Positions 11,934 to 23,785 are shown, counted from the first letter of the stretch. The stretch: 64,000 bases of DNA from Scytalidium lignicola (GCA_002812745.2 NCSJ02000161.1:1-64000); one strand, 5' to 3'. The notes: a model not told the origin generated them from the sequence alone. Made by a program: numbers and translations.

Positions 11934-13609
11934 AATGAGATCAGTGGACTCACCTCATTGAGAACTTGCTCTGATCATAGATTGCAGGGAGTAGATATAT
12001 TATTTGTTAATTAACTTATGATTTTGTTATCTCTCGTGTATCTGAAAGCAAAGTTCCCTGAATAGAATCGTTAGAAATAAATGTAGTACACCGTAAGAAA
12101 ACAACAAAGCGTCTAAGTACTAGCTAGGAGTCCAAAAGAATGAGGCCTACTTGTACTCACAGTACATAGTTTGTTCCCTCCAGAGCCAGTTTATCGGGTC
12201 GTATCGGGCTCCATATTCACCAAGTTCCTTTGGGTACCATCTACCCTACTAATTGCTAGATCAAAACCAATAAGTGTGGGAGGGAAGTAGTAATACGGGT
12301 TTTTTACGAGTTCTTTTCCAGACTGCGACAGTAATTAGTCCAGAGCAGCTATACAGAATTTAGATGGCTCTTGCTGGAGTAGTACGCCAGTAATACTGGC
12401 AGTGGCTTTGGCATAATCACGTGGCTCGCATCTATATCTGTAAAACCTTTAATGCTTATATTTTTCGAGTTTTAGAGTTACTGCTTTTCAGGCCGGGTAA
12501 CACCATGTTGTCACCAAGTCTGCCAAATTTATACCACGGCTTTGGGCACTATAAAGCCTCAATTGCTTGTGAACTGACCCTGTTCCTTCTATCTACAGCT
12601 GTGAGTTTTGCACTAGAGAATAGATGCTCCAGAGATGCCGAAATTGCAGGTATTCTCAATAAATCCAGTACCACCATCTTCTTAAATTAGGATACTCGAA
12701 GCGTTGGTTTGTCTCAGACCACCACTTCCTAGCATCGGAGGAGATGCCTTTTTGAAGGTCCCTCCTTTAAGAACTACAGTACCTAGATTACCCATCCTTA
12801 TCGAGTGTTATCTCGCCTTTTGATTCAATCCATATATCAAAATCCGGCAATCCTATGTCTGGTTCCTTTTTCTTGTACCCAATTGTTTCTGAGCGTCATT
12901 GATCCATTCGTTTGACCTTGAAACCCAGAAAATGCCTGCTATATCTACATAGGATTAAGCACAACTGAAGCGGTGTAGGTTTTAGACCGATCTATGATAT
13001 CATAATACTTGATGATTTGTTAGCATGTGATGTGTGACTTGTAAGTCACATGGTGGGTCATATGGTGAATCGCATAGGGACGTAGCATTTCTACTTAATT
13101 TGTAGTACGGAGTACTGTAGCCTACTGCTGTCTACCTTTCATATGTTCTACATAAGTATCAATAGCTGCAATCTCAATACAATAACCTAAACTAAATACC
13201 GTAGGCGATAACTACCTTGGTGCTAAAACTCTACTGACATTTAAAAAATATGAATGAAACAAAAAAAGCTATGAATGGACTATAAAATAAGTAAACTTTG
13301 TGATATATATACCACTACACTTAATTAGTATATGTTTATATTAATTCATTAATCTAATTACTTTATAATTAATTTAAGAAGAAAAACAAATTCTTTGATT
13401 GTTCTTCGAAACGTCGGTTGAGGTTTTGGCACCAAGGTTGTTATTGCCCACGGAACCTTACGTACATCATTGATTTTCCACTAGCGAAGCGGAACAGTCG
13501 GTTGGAGTTTTGAGTTCGTTTCCCTGCACTTCGTTCCCTCTCATTCCTTTCCAATATTCACCACCTATCAATACACGGACGAAACACTTACTATAAATCG
13601 GCTCAATCA
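11934..13609. other. intergenic, no gene recognised
   Basis: About 1.7 kb without recognisable genes. An 89-codon open frame at 12421-12690 looks accidental. There is a perfect inverted repeat TGTGACTT-GT-AAGTCACA at 13033-13050. The last few hundred bases would be the promoter of the Zn2Cys6 gene. Confidence 0.5.
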
Positions 13610-16180
13610 ATGGATACCATAAATGAGTCGGTCATTTCCTCTCGTGACCGTATTCGTGCTTGTGAGAATTGTAAAAAGTACAGACTCCCACAACCAGCTC
13701 CAATTCTGGTTTTGCCAAGCTTGTCGCGATTGAGGCTCCTTGCTGATGAGTGACTGAGTATTCTAGGCGAAAGAAGAGATGTAAGACCCGCCAGTATCTA
13801 AGCCGCCTTGATCCGTCGTATCTATCCAATACTTTTCTACTAACCTCATTAACCTTCAGGCAATAGCAGAAAGCCACAGTGTGAGCTATGCCTGCGATCA
13901 GGAATTATATGCACGTATCCAAGGGTGTCACTGAAACCTGGTCCCAAGAGAGGAATGCGAATTGGACAGCACAGTGTTGGGAATCCTCATAGTAGTTTGT
14001 CCAATGACTATATAGTCTTCCGCTCAATCTAACTATGCTTCAGGAGCACGACTGACGTCGCCAAGCCAAACAGTTGTGAATAAGAATGAGGTTGGAGATA
14101 CGAGCCGGTTGGCATTAAGTCATTCCCCTGAAAATCCCATTGTCTTAAAGTTACACAATGAGCCTATTTCACAAAATAGGCAATCATCAACTTCTGAGCC
14201 GGATAATGACATGGGAAATTTATTATTCAGCCGTATAAACAATCCAATAACTCCCGCTACAACATTAGCTCAGTCTACTCAATCAGAATCTCTCCTTCCT
14301 CCAACAGACCTCATTAACCATCTAGTCGATATGTTCTTCGTGGCCATTCAACCTCAGTTCCGATTGCTCCATCAACCAACCTTCGTTGAACGACTTCAGA
14401 GCAGGGCCTTCATATCACAAAAAAACTCAACTCTCCTTCTAAATGCAATTTTTGCTCTTTCCGCCAGATATTCAGATGATCTTGAAGTGCATTTATTTGA
14501 TCAGTCGCTAGCATTGGAGTATGACAGCAGTCGGTGTAGAACAATGAAACGTTGGGAGCGAGGTAAAGGATTTGCGCGGCGAGCAAATGAACTTTTCGAG
14601 AAAGAAGTTGCAGAAGCAGAGAGATTTGAACTTGAGTCTGGAGAGGTAAAAATACCACCCATTTCTTTGGTGCAAGCAGCAGCACTGCTGGCTTTTGCAG
14701 AACTGGGGATGGGGCCGAGCAGCCGGGCTCATTCTTTAATCTCAACAGCTGTGCGAATGGCGTACGACTCAGACTTGAACGCAACAGATCAAGCGGAGTA
14801 TCATAACTCCTTCAAGATGACAACCGAATCGGTCCCTACTGAGACTGAATGGATCAGGAAAGAGGAGCTTCGCCGTGCCTGGTGGTGCATCTGGGAATTA
14901 GAGATTTTTGTATGCACTGCGAAAAGCAAACCACGGATGATCAACTCCAAGAAGTGCTGGACAAAGCTTCCAGTAGATGATAAGGACTGGTTCGCGGGGC
15001 ATCAAGTTCCGTCATGCTTCTTTCCCGGCAGTCTCCACAGGTTGCGTGAGTCACTGGAAGTCTCTTCATATACTTCTGTCTTCGCGAACCGAATTGTGGC
15101 ATGCCACCTCGTATCTGCATTGGTCGGCATGGCAGATATTCAAAGCTTAGATGGGTCACATGATTCCCTCTCAACTATCGAAGAATGTGCTGCAGCTTGG
15201 AAAAACAACCTTGCCGACGAGTTGAAACCTAGCTACGCCTGCAGCAGATTCTCAGACAGTCCGAGTTTTTGAACGATGGTTTTGCTATGCATATATTCAT
15301 TGAACAGTAGGGCATTTGATCTTGTCACAGATCCAGCAGCTAACTAGTCACTTAGAATATCAGTACTGTTAGGAAAGGCACGAATGTTTAAGGGCGCTAC
15401 TCCAACAACTATACTCACTTACTGTCAGGAGTTCTCTGAGCAACATTTGTATTGCTCTGGATTAGAAGGCCGCAGTCCCGCCAGGTCGCCTGGGGGTCAA
15501 GCGTTCTTTGAAGCCCTCGTCGCATCTGACACCATTTGCGCCATTGTACGCGATTGGCCTACCCACTATATCAGACGATCTTCTCCATTTATTGTTTGCG
15601 GTTTATGGGCGCCGGCGTGCATTCAATTGCTGGTCAAAACATTTGCTGGCTCAGCTTGGGACCTCGCGGAGAAAACATCACTATCCTTGAGAATCCTGAC
15701 CATGGCTATGGAGCAGTTGGCGGAATACTGGGGTATTGCTCGATTGATACTCTGTATGGAAAACACCTCTGATTTCTTTCTCGCATATTGGCTGGCTGGA
15801 GATGGTGAGCTGACTTCCAGGTATTAGCTTCTTTTCGGAAATATGAGCAAAAACTGACCAATACCGATTACTCTGACGCTGAGGAGAGTGGTGAGGATCT
15901 CCTCGCGATCAAATGGGTGATGTCGCTTCCAAATAATGTCGACAGAGCTTTCATGGCAACGAAAAACACATGGATTTACGGGCCAAGCCCGACGACTGAC
16001 ATTCTCCTTGGGGCTGGGTTAGAAACCCGGTCCAGCCTTGCACATATAGATGAAAATTCGTGGGCATCAGAACCTGGCAATGTACTTGGGTATGATCTTG
16101 AGATTATTAGATCTGAAGAAGAGATAGAGGACTTCAGTTGGATAGATGGAGTACTTGGTCTAGAGGAAGAGATCCAATGA
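13610..16180 (+). pseudogene. Zn2Cys6 fungal transcription factor, probably frameshifted
   Basis: Small first exons (13610-13677, 13767-13793, 13867-13991) build the zinc cluster CENCKKRKKRC then CELCLRSGIIC, that is CX2CX6CX8CX2CX6C. An exon from 14044 carries the fungal transcription-factor middle domain (LVDMFFVAIQPQFRLLHQPT, then WWCIWELEIF). Near 15230 the frame must shift by one base to continue with LRLQQILRQSEFLNDG, and a second shift is needed near 15800 to reach VLASFRKYEQK. In between, IVRDWPTHYIRRSSPF and GLWAPACIQLLVK are clear family motifs. The acidic C-terminus ends at 16180. An intron near 15300-15347 is likely but its donor is unclear. It was once a full regulator; two indels suggest decay or sequencing error. 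Confidence 0.8.
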
Positions 16181-17960
16181 GCGTAGAGCTTATAACAGTA
16201 TTAGATTACACAGTAGTCAGATAAATAAAGTCCTTTTAGAGATGAGGCTTCAAACTGAATGTGTATTCCGAATGCTCTGATCAGAGAGACGTAAATTATT
16301 GTAGTAAGAGCGTTATAAGAGAGCTATAAATTTGAGGATGATATAGCTGGTTACATACGATGTTAGCAAGATGCTTGGTCTGGAGAAACTAGCCCAGTAA
16401 TTTTAAATCAAGTCTAGCTTTAGCTGAACACATCTCCTTATTACTATTACCTCAGTTACTTTAATTTTTCCGGTGTTCTAGTTATTCCGATCTGATTAAC
16501 ATCTCCGAACTTAATCATAAGCTAATAAGCTTTTAAATATGCTTTAAGAGTATTATAAAGTTTGTTATTATAAATTTAAAACCTTTTATTATCTTGATTT
16601 TCAGATTACTTATACAAGTAGATTTATCTTAATAATTTTACTTTTCAAATTATATATATACACTTCTCTTGTTTATAAATAAATCTTATTAACTTATATA
16701 CTCTTCTTTATTAACTTNTATAAACTTATTTATAAAGTTTAAACTTCTTTAATATANTTTTTTAACATTTTCATGCTTAATGTTTCTCTTTTTTACACTT
16801 AAAAACCATTAACTTAAATATCTTTTAAAATCCTTGACAATAATATTATAACGTTAAAACGACTTTGTTCTCTTCTCTTATGATAGCTGGTTAAAGTAAG
16901 TTATAAAGCATTGAAGATAAGAATTATATAAGAGGAAGAAGATGATGAAGAAGGCTGCTTCAGTCATTAGCTAAGCTTTAATGTAAGAGAGGAGATGGTA
17001 AATAGAGAAGGTTGTTAGCTAAAGAGAGATGAGGAGAAGATAGTAGAAAAGACTAGTAAGAGTAATACTGTGCAAGAAAAAGATGTAATTGCAGATGAAT
17101 ACGTATTTTGCATTGAATGTTTTGATCATTATAACAGTTTATCGTTAAGCTTTTGCTTTTTTTTGCTTTATGAACCAGTTTTAGACAAGAGTTGTTATTG
17201 CAATGAATACTAGTGTGAAGTGTTGTAAACCTATATTTAACCAAATGAGAAGTCCTCACAAAGACTTTATATTCACATGTTAAAGATCACCTTAAGAGAG
17301 GTCCTGCAAGGATTATAAAACGCCATTTGCAATGGAGCTTATTGGCTCTTGTAATCACATATTTGGAGTGGGGGGAATAGTGCATCGCCCAATTCAAATG
17401 CTTGAAGTGATGCGTTTGCACACCTTCTGGGGGTTTGAGACGATCCTTAGCTTTGTACCTTTCGTATCAGTTTCCACAAGCATTGATGTGGTCAAGTTTA
17501 GGAGCGGGAAACGATGGTTGTCACGACTCACAGTACTATAACAGAGTTAGGATTCCATAGTCTAGTAAGTTTGCAGGTGTGTCAAGAATCTAGTCGTTCT
17601 ATGGTGGCGTGAAAATAATACTTGAAGACTCATACGCATCACACAAATGAGTGGCAGATACGAATAGTAATCGGCTAGGTTGCTTGCAAGTGCTTGCTCC
17701 TGCTCCTCTTAGTTTCCCGTACGCTAGTCACACTGGCTACAAGATTAGGAGATGACGTCAAGAGGCCTATACGTTGCCACTCTAGAATGCAGAACCCAAG
17801 TCCCCCCCTGCTGTAGATAAAATGAAATTAACTATATTTATCTGTCTGTATAATCGAAGATACTACATTTCTTACTCTGTAACTAGTTTGCTAAATTATA
17901 ACGCTTCGAACCCGATAGCAGTCATGGCTCTCTCCTAGATACGGTTCTTGCAACACAGAC
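16181..17960. other. intergenic with an AT-rich, RIP-like core
   Basis: About 16440-16870 is extremely AT-rich, with N bases at 16718 and 16757, and resembles the mutated repeat blocks. Purine-rich DNA follows near 16930-17050. Open frames at 17053-17259 and 17332-17541 show no protein-like character. I recognise no gene. Confidence 0.5.
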
Positions 17961-18581
17961 ATGGATAATGAGGAGTATAAAGACTGGGTGCAATAGGACG
18001 GAGTTGCTGCTTTTCAAGTAGACGATTTAGACAATCTAGAAGATTTGGACAATATCTTACAGTGTTCGCATAACTTATGTGTCGACTCTCCTGCCCACGC
18101 CATATTACAGTGCTCTTTCTCACGCCCGGCACTTGTAGAACAGAGCCAGCCGGAGACTGCAACCCTTGACATAACAGATCCTAGCGAGGAGAACGTCTTT
18201 GAGTCATCGGCGAGGGCCAGCACGCTCAGAACGAGGCGCACCAGAGAGCACAAAGCGTCAATTGATGGCGTGGGGGTCTCATCATATGAGATGCGAAGAT
18301 TAGGCTACAATAAAATCGAAAAGCGGTACCGCGCAAACATCAACGAAAAGCTAGAGGCTCTTTGTCAGCGCATCCCTTCGTCGTGCCAGAGATCTAGTAC
18401 GTGCTCTGAGTCCAGAGATGAGCTCGAAGATGTGGATGCCAATAATCACGAAGTAAAGACAAGACTGAAGAAGTATGGAAAAGCAGAAATCCTAACGCGA
18501 GCGCTGGCGTACATCAAAAAACCTGTAGAAAGACATTTAACGACTGAGAACAGAAGTAATTACAGTAAACTCAAGGATTAA
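17961..18581 (+). pseudogene. bHLH transcription factor (SREBP-like basic region) with one in-frame stop
   Basis: A single frame from ATG 17961 to 18581 encodes a leader MDNEEYKDWVQ, a TAG at 17994-17996, then DGVAAFQVDDLDN and a basic helix-loop-helix domain: YNKIEKRYRANINEKLEAL, a loop with Ser/Cys, and KYGKAEILTRALAYIK. The Tyr in EKRYR is the hallmark of the SREBP-type basic region. Such proteins bind E-box or SRE sites as dimers; several fungal ones control secondary metabolism or hypoxia. No membrane anchor is seen, and the length (207 codons with the stop) fits small fungal bHLH regulators. The stop reads as CAG to TAG, a RIP-type change. Translation from a later Met is unlikely, as none precedes the domain closely. 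Confidence 0.75.
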
Positions 18582-20788
18582 TGTGGTTGAGGAGTTAACT
18601 AGAAAATGCAACATTAGACCCAAGTATGATTGGAGAGTAATGTAGCATCCCATGTTGTGGAAGTGGTGAAAGTGGAGATAGCGCAAGTGAGTATACTTTC
18701 TGGTTCACTCTATATATGAGAGTAAGGATCTAATAGAACATATAGACTGACTAATTAAGCGTTGAATTCATGGTAAAATATTTAAATTCAACGAGCATGG
18801 GGCAACGACGACATATATGTAATGGAAGTCTTCTCACGAGCAGTACGGACCGATCATCGATCTTAGAGTAGTAGTAACTTCAAATCTGAAATCTATATGT
18901 TAGCATGTTAGAAAATCTGCTTAGTGAACATGAAACCGATTATCAGACTTCCATTAATTCTTAAGACTGAATTATAAGAACGACTTTTCACGTACTAAGC
19001 TTAATCATAAACTGGACGAGGATACAAGATATAATTAGTAACAAATATCGCATTGATTTTTGTTGCATTATCCTTTAAGAGAAACATTACCCCTACTTCA
19101 TTCTAAACTGTTAGAACTGTAGTTGAACCTTCGATACGTCAGCTTTAGAAAATCCCATACATTAGACTGTTGTGAAATATACCTCTTATGATTCTGTGAA
19201 CAAATGCTGTTGTAAAATTCTGCTGTAACTGTACACGCTTGGATAATAGAATTAGCAGTAAAGAGGGGTGTGGAGTGCGCTAGTTATGTTAACATGATGT
19301 GGGAACCAAATGAAGGAAGCTTGAGAACCATGGAATAAAGTCTTAGTCGTCATCAAACAATTATTATAGCTTAATACATGAACCTTATTCCATTTAGCTT
19401 ACTTACCAAAACCAGAGGCATTTCCTTAGATAGGAGTTGAAGACGAGCTAAGTCGAAGTGAGGTTTACTTAGCTCAGTACTTCTGTACGGAAGGGGGTTT
19501 CAACAATGATTGACTTACCCTTGCTAAACAGTGTGCTTAAAAATATTGCTACTTTATTATTACTGGTACACGTATATTTGTTTACATTCTTTTATATAAT
19601 ACTTTTATACTTTTATTTTATTACTTTTATACTTACAATTATAGCTTGGAATACTGTAGCTATGATCTTGATCCTGTGGTGGTGGGGTCTGTTATTACGA
19701 GTTGACTAACCAGGTTAGGAAGACGCACTAGTAAGGATTGGAGGAATGTCCATCTGCAGCAAGAGAAATATCCCAGACATGTGAAGTAAAAGTGTTCAAT
19801 TTCCCCACCAAGTATCAATACCAAGCAAATCATTGTCTCCAAGGACGACCTTGGATATGGAATGCAAGATCAACAATACCCCTTTTGTCGTGATAACTGG
19901 ACATCCTAAGCAGAGGCACTGGGCACGGATTAGCCAGGTGCGATCGATCCATCATGACAAAACGGCATCATAAGCGGCAACAATATCAGAGGAAGCGACC
20001 CAAGGGCAATAGCCTGGATGCCACAATGCGATCCATTGATCCCATCGATCCCATTAATCAAATGTCAAGTTTCATCCCACGAGAGCTCGGCTTCTTTCTA
20101 GATCCTTCTCGTTATCTTTGGTCGTAGCTATATTTTTTTGAGAGTTCAGAAATGTAACCAAGCCATTCCTGCAACTACCCCATTATGCTTATTCCTAATC
20201 TAAATACTACTTGCCAATGCTAGGCAAGTTATTTACCAGCATCTTCACCAATCCAATCCATTCTTTCGCCTTATCCTTCGCATCTCTGTTGCCCACGTGC
20301 CTCTAATGAGTGCCAAGATCCTTAACGCTTCGGCCAGGGATAATCTCAGCAGCACAGGGAGCATCAGCGACGTAACATTCTATCAACGCAACATAACTTT
20401 GAACTTATTAAATAAGTTCATTAGACAATCCAGATGAAGCGAGTAGTGACTTGAACATTGCCGCCATGATATCATACAAGTCATTTAACGTTTGTACCTC
20501 AAAATGAGTTCTAATATTATTCATCAACACTGATTCTGTTATTTTATTAGTTTATCAATGACGATAAACCAGCGTTCGATTACCATCAGCAAGGCATACG
20601 ACGTCTTGTTCAGTTGCGTGGTGGCCTAAACGATTGGAGTTCAACGGCCATTTAAAGAATTGCATGTTGATGTGAGTAGTTATCTCTGTTTCTTGATCTC
20701 ATATAGTATCTATTTACATGAACTAGTTTTGAAGAATTGCTGAGAATGCTTAAAGATATTTTCTAATTTTAATTTATCGTCACCAAAC
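18582..20788. other. intergenic, no gene recognised
   Basis: About 2.2 kb of moderately AT-rich DNA. The frames at 19506-19709 and 19660-19842 look accidental. I see no protein motif, RNA gene or clear repeat. Confidence 0.45.
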
Positions 20789-21124
20789 ATGCCATCTCCC
20801 TTCATGTCTGTCGATTTCAGCGTGTTTACTTTTCAACGAGGAAACAAAGACCTCCTGGAATCAATTATTCATCCAGATATAATAGACCTTCTGGAGAATT
20901 TCTATTAGCTAGTCACGCTATCATCATACTTCGACCAACCCCAAACTATGGAACGTTGGAGACTAGTACGTAACTCTTTCACAATCCCGAAATGCTGTTC
21001 AACCTTCGGTAATAATCCGAAAGTGCAAGTTCTGTTCTACGCAGTCTTTCTATTCGGCAACTACGGTGCCACATTGAGTGATGAGACCCACGCCGATCAG
21101 TCCTGGATGGTGTCACATTTCTAG
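20789..21124 (+). pseudogene. unrecognised ORF with one in-frame TAG
   Basis: A 112-codon frame starts MPSPFMSVDFSVFTFQ and runs to SWMVSHF. It is broken only by a TAG after LLENFY (about 20906-20908) that reads naturally as a former CAG (Gln). The segments on both sides stay in the same frame and look protein-like (FDQPQTMERWRLVRNSFT; NPKVQVLFYAVFLFGNYG). I do not recognise the family. It may be a remnant of a larger gene. It ends about 280 bp before the transposon at 21413. Confidence 0.35.
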
Positions 21125-21406
21125 ATGTTACTTTAGCAAACAGATGTTAATTCAAACTGGGGTTAATTACTAGGAGTGTCTCATTGTCGGAGCTCGGTTA
21201 TCTCGCTTAGGATTGGTACAAGTTATTTAATGCAAATAACTCGATTGATTGTTCCATTAGCATTAGAAAGAGGTTAAGTGATGTTAAGGAGTTTCCGACT
21301 AATACTAAACGGTTTAGATGTTGTAGAATTGATACGAAATGAAGATATGATTTGAAGTTCAAATGTTTTATATAATTGCACTTAATATTTATTTAACCAT
21401 TCTTAT

Positions 21407-21525
21407 TATATATGTTCCCGCCCATACGCCAATACAGCTCATTCGCTAATGGGCTAGGCCATTGGCCAACGGTCTAGCCCATACACCAATATGGCCACTT
21501 TTCAGGCCACNTTTTTGAGCCATTC
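21407..21525 (+). repeat. left terminal inverted repeat
   Basis: Pairs with 23590-23757 in reverse complement. It contains the words GCTCATTCGCTAATGGGCTA and CCATTGGCCAACGGTC. An N sits at 21511 beside a T run. Compared with the right end, it lacks an internal segment after CCAATATGGCCA. Confidence 0.85.
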
Positions 21526-21569
21526 TGACAGTTATTTTGAGCTATTTTGAGTACGAATCAATTGCTAAT

Positions 21570-23558
21570 CTAATCAAAATCAACAGCTACTCCTTCGCCA
21601 GCTAAACTAACAATATTGCCTATAGTATCTGCCCTTGCACGCTTCCTTTTGGAGCTAGAATTGGAGCTTTCAGATGGCTCAATTAAGGCCTTTTCAGTGC
21701 GAATTACAAGGCTTGATAGTTGACCACAATCATGCTCGTCCTTATGGCAGTGTACAGTACACTCCTTTCCTTCTTTAAAGCAACGACATCTTTTAGTATT
21801 GCACTGACCTTTACACTGACACGATATCCCAATTCGTTGACTTGTAGATGCTTCTCTAGCTGCTAAAGTCAACGTAACTTGTTTTGTGCTTTCTGGAATA
21901 ATAATATGAGGCCAAAGACTTTGGTCAACTACTCCTAAATCCTTGGTTGGCATAAGACGGCTAATAATTCCTGATTGAGTAATAACCTTATATCTATGAG
22001 AGTGTGGTTCGTCTAATATTCGTCCGAATAATCGTCGATTATCAGTAGTTGTTCTATCTTCCCTTGGAATCTTAATTGAAACAATATCTCCAGTCTTAAA
22101 GTGTTGAATATCATGACGTTTCGAATACTTTTCCATCATCTTAACTCTTGCTTTTTGAGTTGATTGTTGAGCTTTTTGAATTATTGGATCACTTGATTGA
22201 ATTGTTGTAGTAGTTGTTGTAACCATAGAAGATTCAAATTCAATATTGGTTTTGGCATCAAACCATTCCTCAGGAGAATTCCTGGCTGACGGAGTAATTC
22301 GTACATTGATCTCTGAACTTGTTTCAGGGCTAATTCGCATAGTAACTTGAGAACGTTGTTGTGATTGAATATTGATATTAACTGTTGAATGGTCTTCATG
22401 CAATTGAGGATCAATTGGTATATCACTTTGAGTAGTAATAATTGGACTAATTTCTGGACTTAAAACACATATTGGAGGTTGACTCTCATCTTCTTGAGGA
22501 ACTCCAATAGTTATATCTTTGCGCTTTTGACTGTCCAACCAATCAATATATGTTCCTCGATCTCTGAATAACAATTCAACTGGTGTACACTCAATTGTTG
22601 AGTGTTTTTGAGTGTTGATTGCAAGCGTAACCTCCACTAATCCATCGGCCCATTCAGTTGAGCCGTTATCCATTTTCCAAGCTCTTATTTTAGCTTCAAC
22701 CACTCCATTTGCTTGTTCAACAAGGCCTTGAGTTTGAGGTGATCTAGGCTTCCCATTAATCACTCGAATACCATATTTGCGTAATAATATGAGGAGTGCT
22801 CCTTTGAATTCCCTCCCATTATCACACTGTACAATTTTGGGTGGTAAAAAGGCCATAATAAATTGAGCAAATGCTTCTGAAATTGGCTTTGATTCTTTGC
22901 TTTTGAGTGCGTATAATTGCGAATATTTAGTGAAATGATCTTTGATATGCATAATCCACTTGTATTGGCCAGATGGTTCATGTCTCATATCAATCAAATC
23001 CACTTGAATACGCTCCCAAGCTCGGTCTGAAACAATTGGTTCAAGTGGAGCTTTAGTTGCACTTGGCCGATTCAAAGCACAGGTTTTACGCCTTTTGAGA
23101 ACCCATTCAACGTCTGAACGCTTGATTCCATAATATTGTTGCTCAATTACTGGCCATACTTTATCTCGGCTAGCATGAAGAAGCTTGATATGCTCTTCAA
23201 CAATAATATCAAAAACCTCACTGTCTTGAACAGCATATCGAGGTTTTGAATGGTGTGAATCAGGAAGTCGATATAACTTGTTGTTTTTGAGTTCGAATTG
23301 AGTGATTGCTCTATGTTTCACATTGCTATCGACTTGGTTTTCTGGTTTGAGACTTGGATTGTCCAAAAAGGTATGCATTCTTTGCCAATATTGAGGATTA
23401 ATCCGTTCTCTATTAACGTAACTTTCACTGTAGGTATAATCTTGAAAAGCAAAGCGTACATCGTTAGGGAAAGGGTTTATTGATTCAATTGCAGCCATAT
23501 TAGGTTTTAACAACTCGAATTCAATTGTACAACAAAAACCAAAGGTGGAAGAAGTCAA
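21570..23558 (-). CDS. transposon integrase: rve core plus C-terminal CXC domain
   Basis: An uninterrupted 662-codon frame. A degenerate HHCC-like region (EEHIKLLHASRDKVWPVIEQ, with one clear Cys) precedes the rve core. The catalytic acids are seen in IQVDLIDM, in IVQCDNGREFKG, and in SPQTQGLVEQANGVVE, where Glu lies 35 residues after the second Asp. A linker rich in Gln/Ser/Thr and a chromo- or SH3-like region (FKTGDIVSIKIP) follow. The C-terminus has a CXC/tesmin-type Cys cluster, CQCKGQCNTKRCRCF then CTVHCHKDEHDCG, likely DNA-binding. It catalyses excision and insertion of the element. A second Met (about 23498) could be the true start. All catalytic residues are present, so it may be active. 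Confidence 0.85.
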   Translation of the reverse strand: MTSSTFGFCCTIEFELLKPNMAAIESINPFPNDVRFAFQDYTYSESYVNRERINPQYWQRMHTFLDNPSLKPENQVDSNVKHRAITQFELKNNKLYRLPDSHHSKPRYAVQDSEVFDIIVEEHIKLLHASRDKVWPVIEQQYYGIKRSDVEWVLKRRKTCALNRPSATKAPLEPIVSDRAWERIQVDLIDMRHEPSGQYKWIMHIKDHFTKYSQLYALKSKESKPISEAFAQFIMAFLPPKIVQCDNGREFKGALLILLRKYGIRVINGKPRSPQTQGLVEQANGVVEAKIRAWKMDNGSTEWADGLVEVTLAINTQKHSTIECTPVELLFRDRGTYIDWLDSQKRKDITIGVPQEDESQPPICVLSPEISPIITTQSDIPIDPQLHEDHSTVNINIQSQQRSQVTMRISPETSSEINVRITPSARNSPEEWFDAKTNIEFESSMVTTTTTTIQSSDPIIQKAQQSTQKARVKMMEKYSKRHDIQHFKTGDIVSIKIPREDRTTTDNRRLFGRILDEPHSHRYKVITQSGIISRLMPTKDLGVVDQSLWPHIIIPESTKQVTLTLAAREASTSQRIGISCQCKGQCNTKRCRCFKEGKECTVHCHKDEHDCGQLSSLVIRTEKALIEPSESSNSSSKRKRARADTIGNIVSLAGEGVAVDFD

Positions 23559-23589
23559 GAAGTAGGAGAAACCTACTTCATTCGAAGCT

Positions 23590-23757
23590 ACACCGCTACT
23601 TCAAAAAGTGGCTCAAAAAGTGGCCCGAAAAGTGGCCATTTGCGTATGGGCTAGACCATACGTAAATGGCCATATTGGTGTATGGGCTAGACCGTTGGCC
23701 AATGGCCTAGCCCATTAGCGAATGAGCTGTATTGGCGTATGGGCGGGAACATATATA
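23590..23757 (-). repeat. right terminal inverted repeat
   Basis: Reverse complement of the left end, with an extra internal segment around 23636-23670. Just beyond it, at 23758-23785, GGTGTATGGCTGGAACATAT repeats the tip GGCGTATGGGCGGGAACATA with changes. This suggests either a tandem duplication of the terminus or an older insertion scar. Confidence 0.8.
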
Positions 23758-23785
23758 TTGGTGTATGGCTGGAACATATATATAC

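Larger units (their letters stand above)
21407..23757. mobile_element. TIR DNA transposon with rve integrase (Ginger/KRBA2-like)
   Basis: The element begins TGTTCCCGCCCATACGCC at 21413 and ends with its reverse complement at 23751. The outer 80 or so bases of the two ends match perfectly. Inner parts also match after an indel: the right end (about 23590-23690) carries roughly 34 bases the left lacks. The flanks are TATA (possibly TATATA) on both sides, consistent with a 4-bp target duplication, though the AT dinucleotide run makes the limits uncertain. TG...CA ends, a retroviral-type integrase and no reverse transcriptase fit Ginger/KRBA2-type cut-and-paste elements. A degenerate second copy of the right tip lies at 23758-23785. 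The ORF is undamaged, unlike other transposons in the window. Confidence 0.85.

Noticed and set aside
12421..12690. 89-codon frame between the ABM and Zn2Cys6 genes
   Set aside because: No motif, no neighbouring exon and no recognisable splice sites.
3674..18581. Calling the region a complete secondary-metabolite cluster
   Set aside because: No backbone enzyme or transporter is present and several genes are broken, so only a remnant is suggested.
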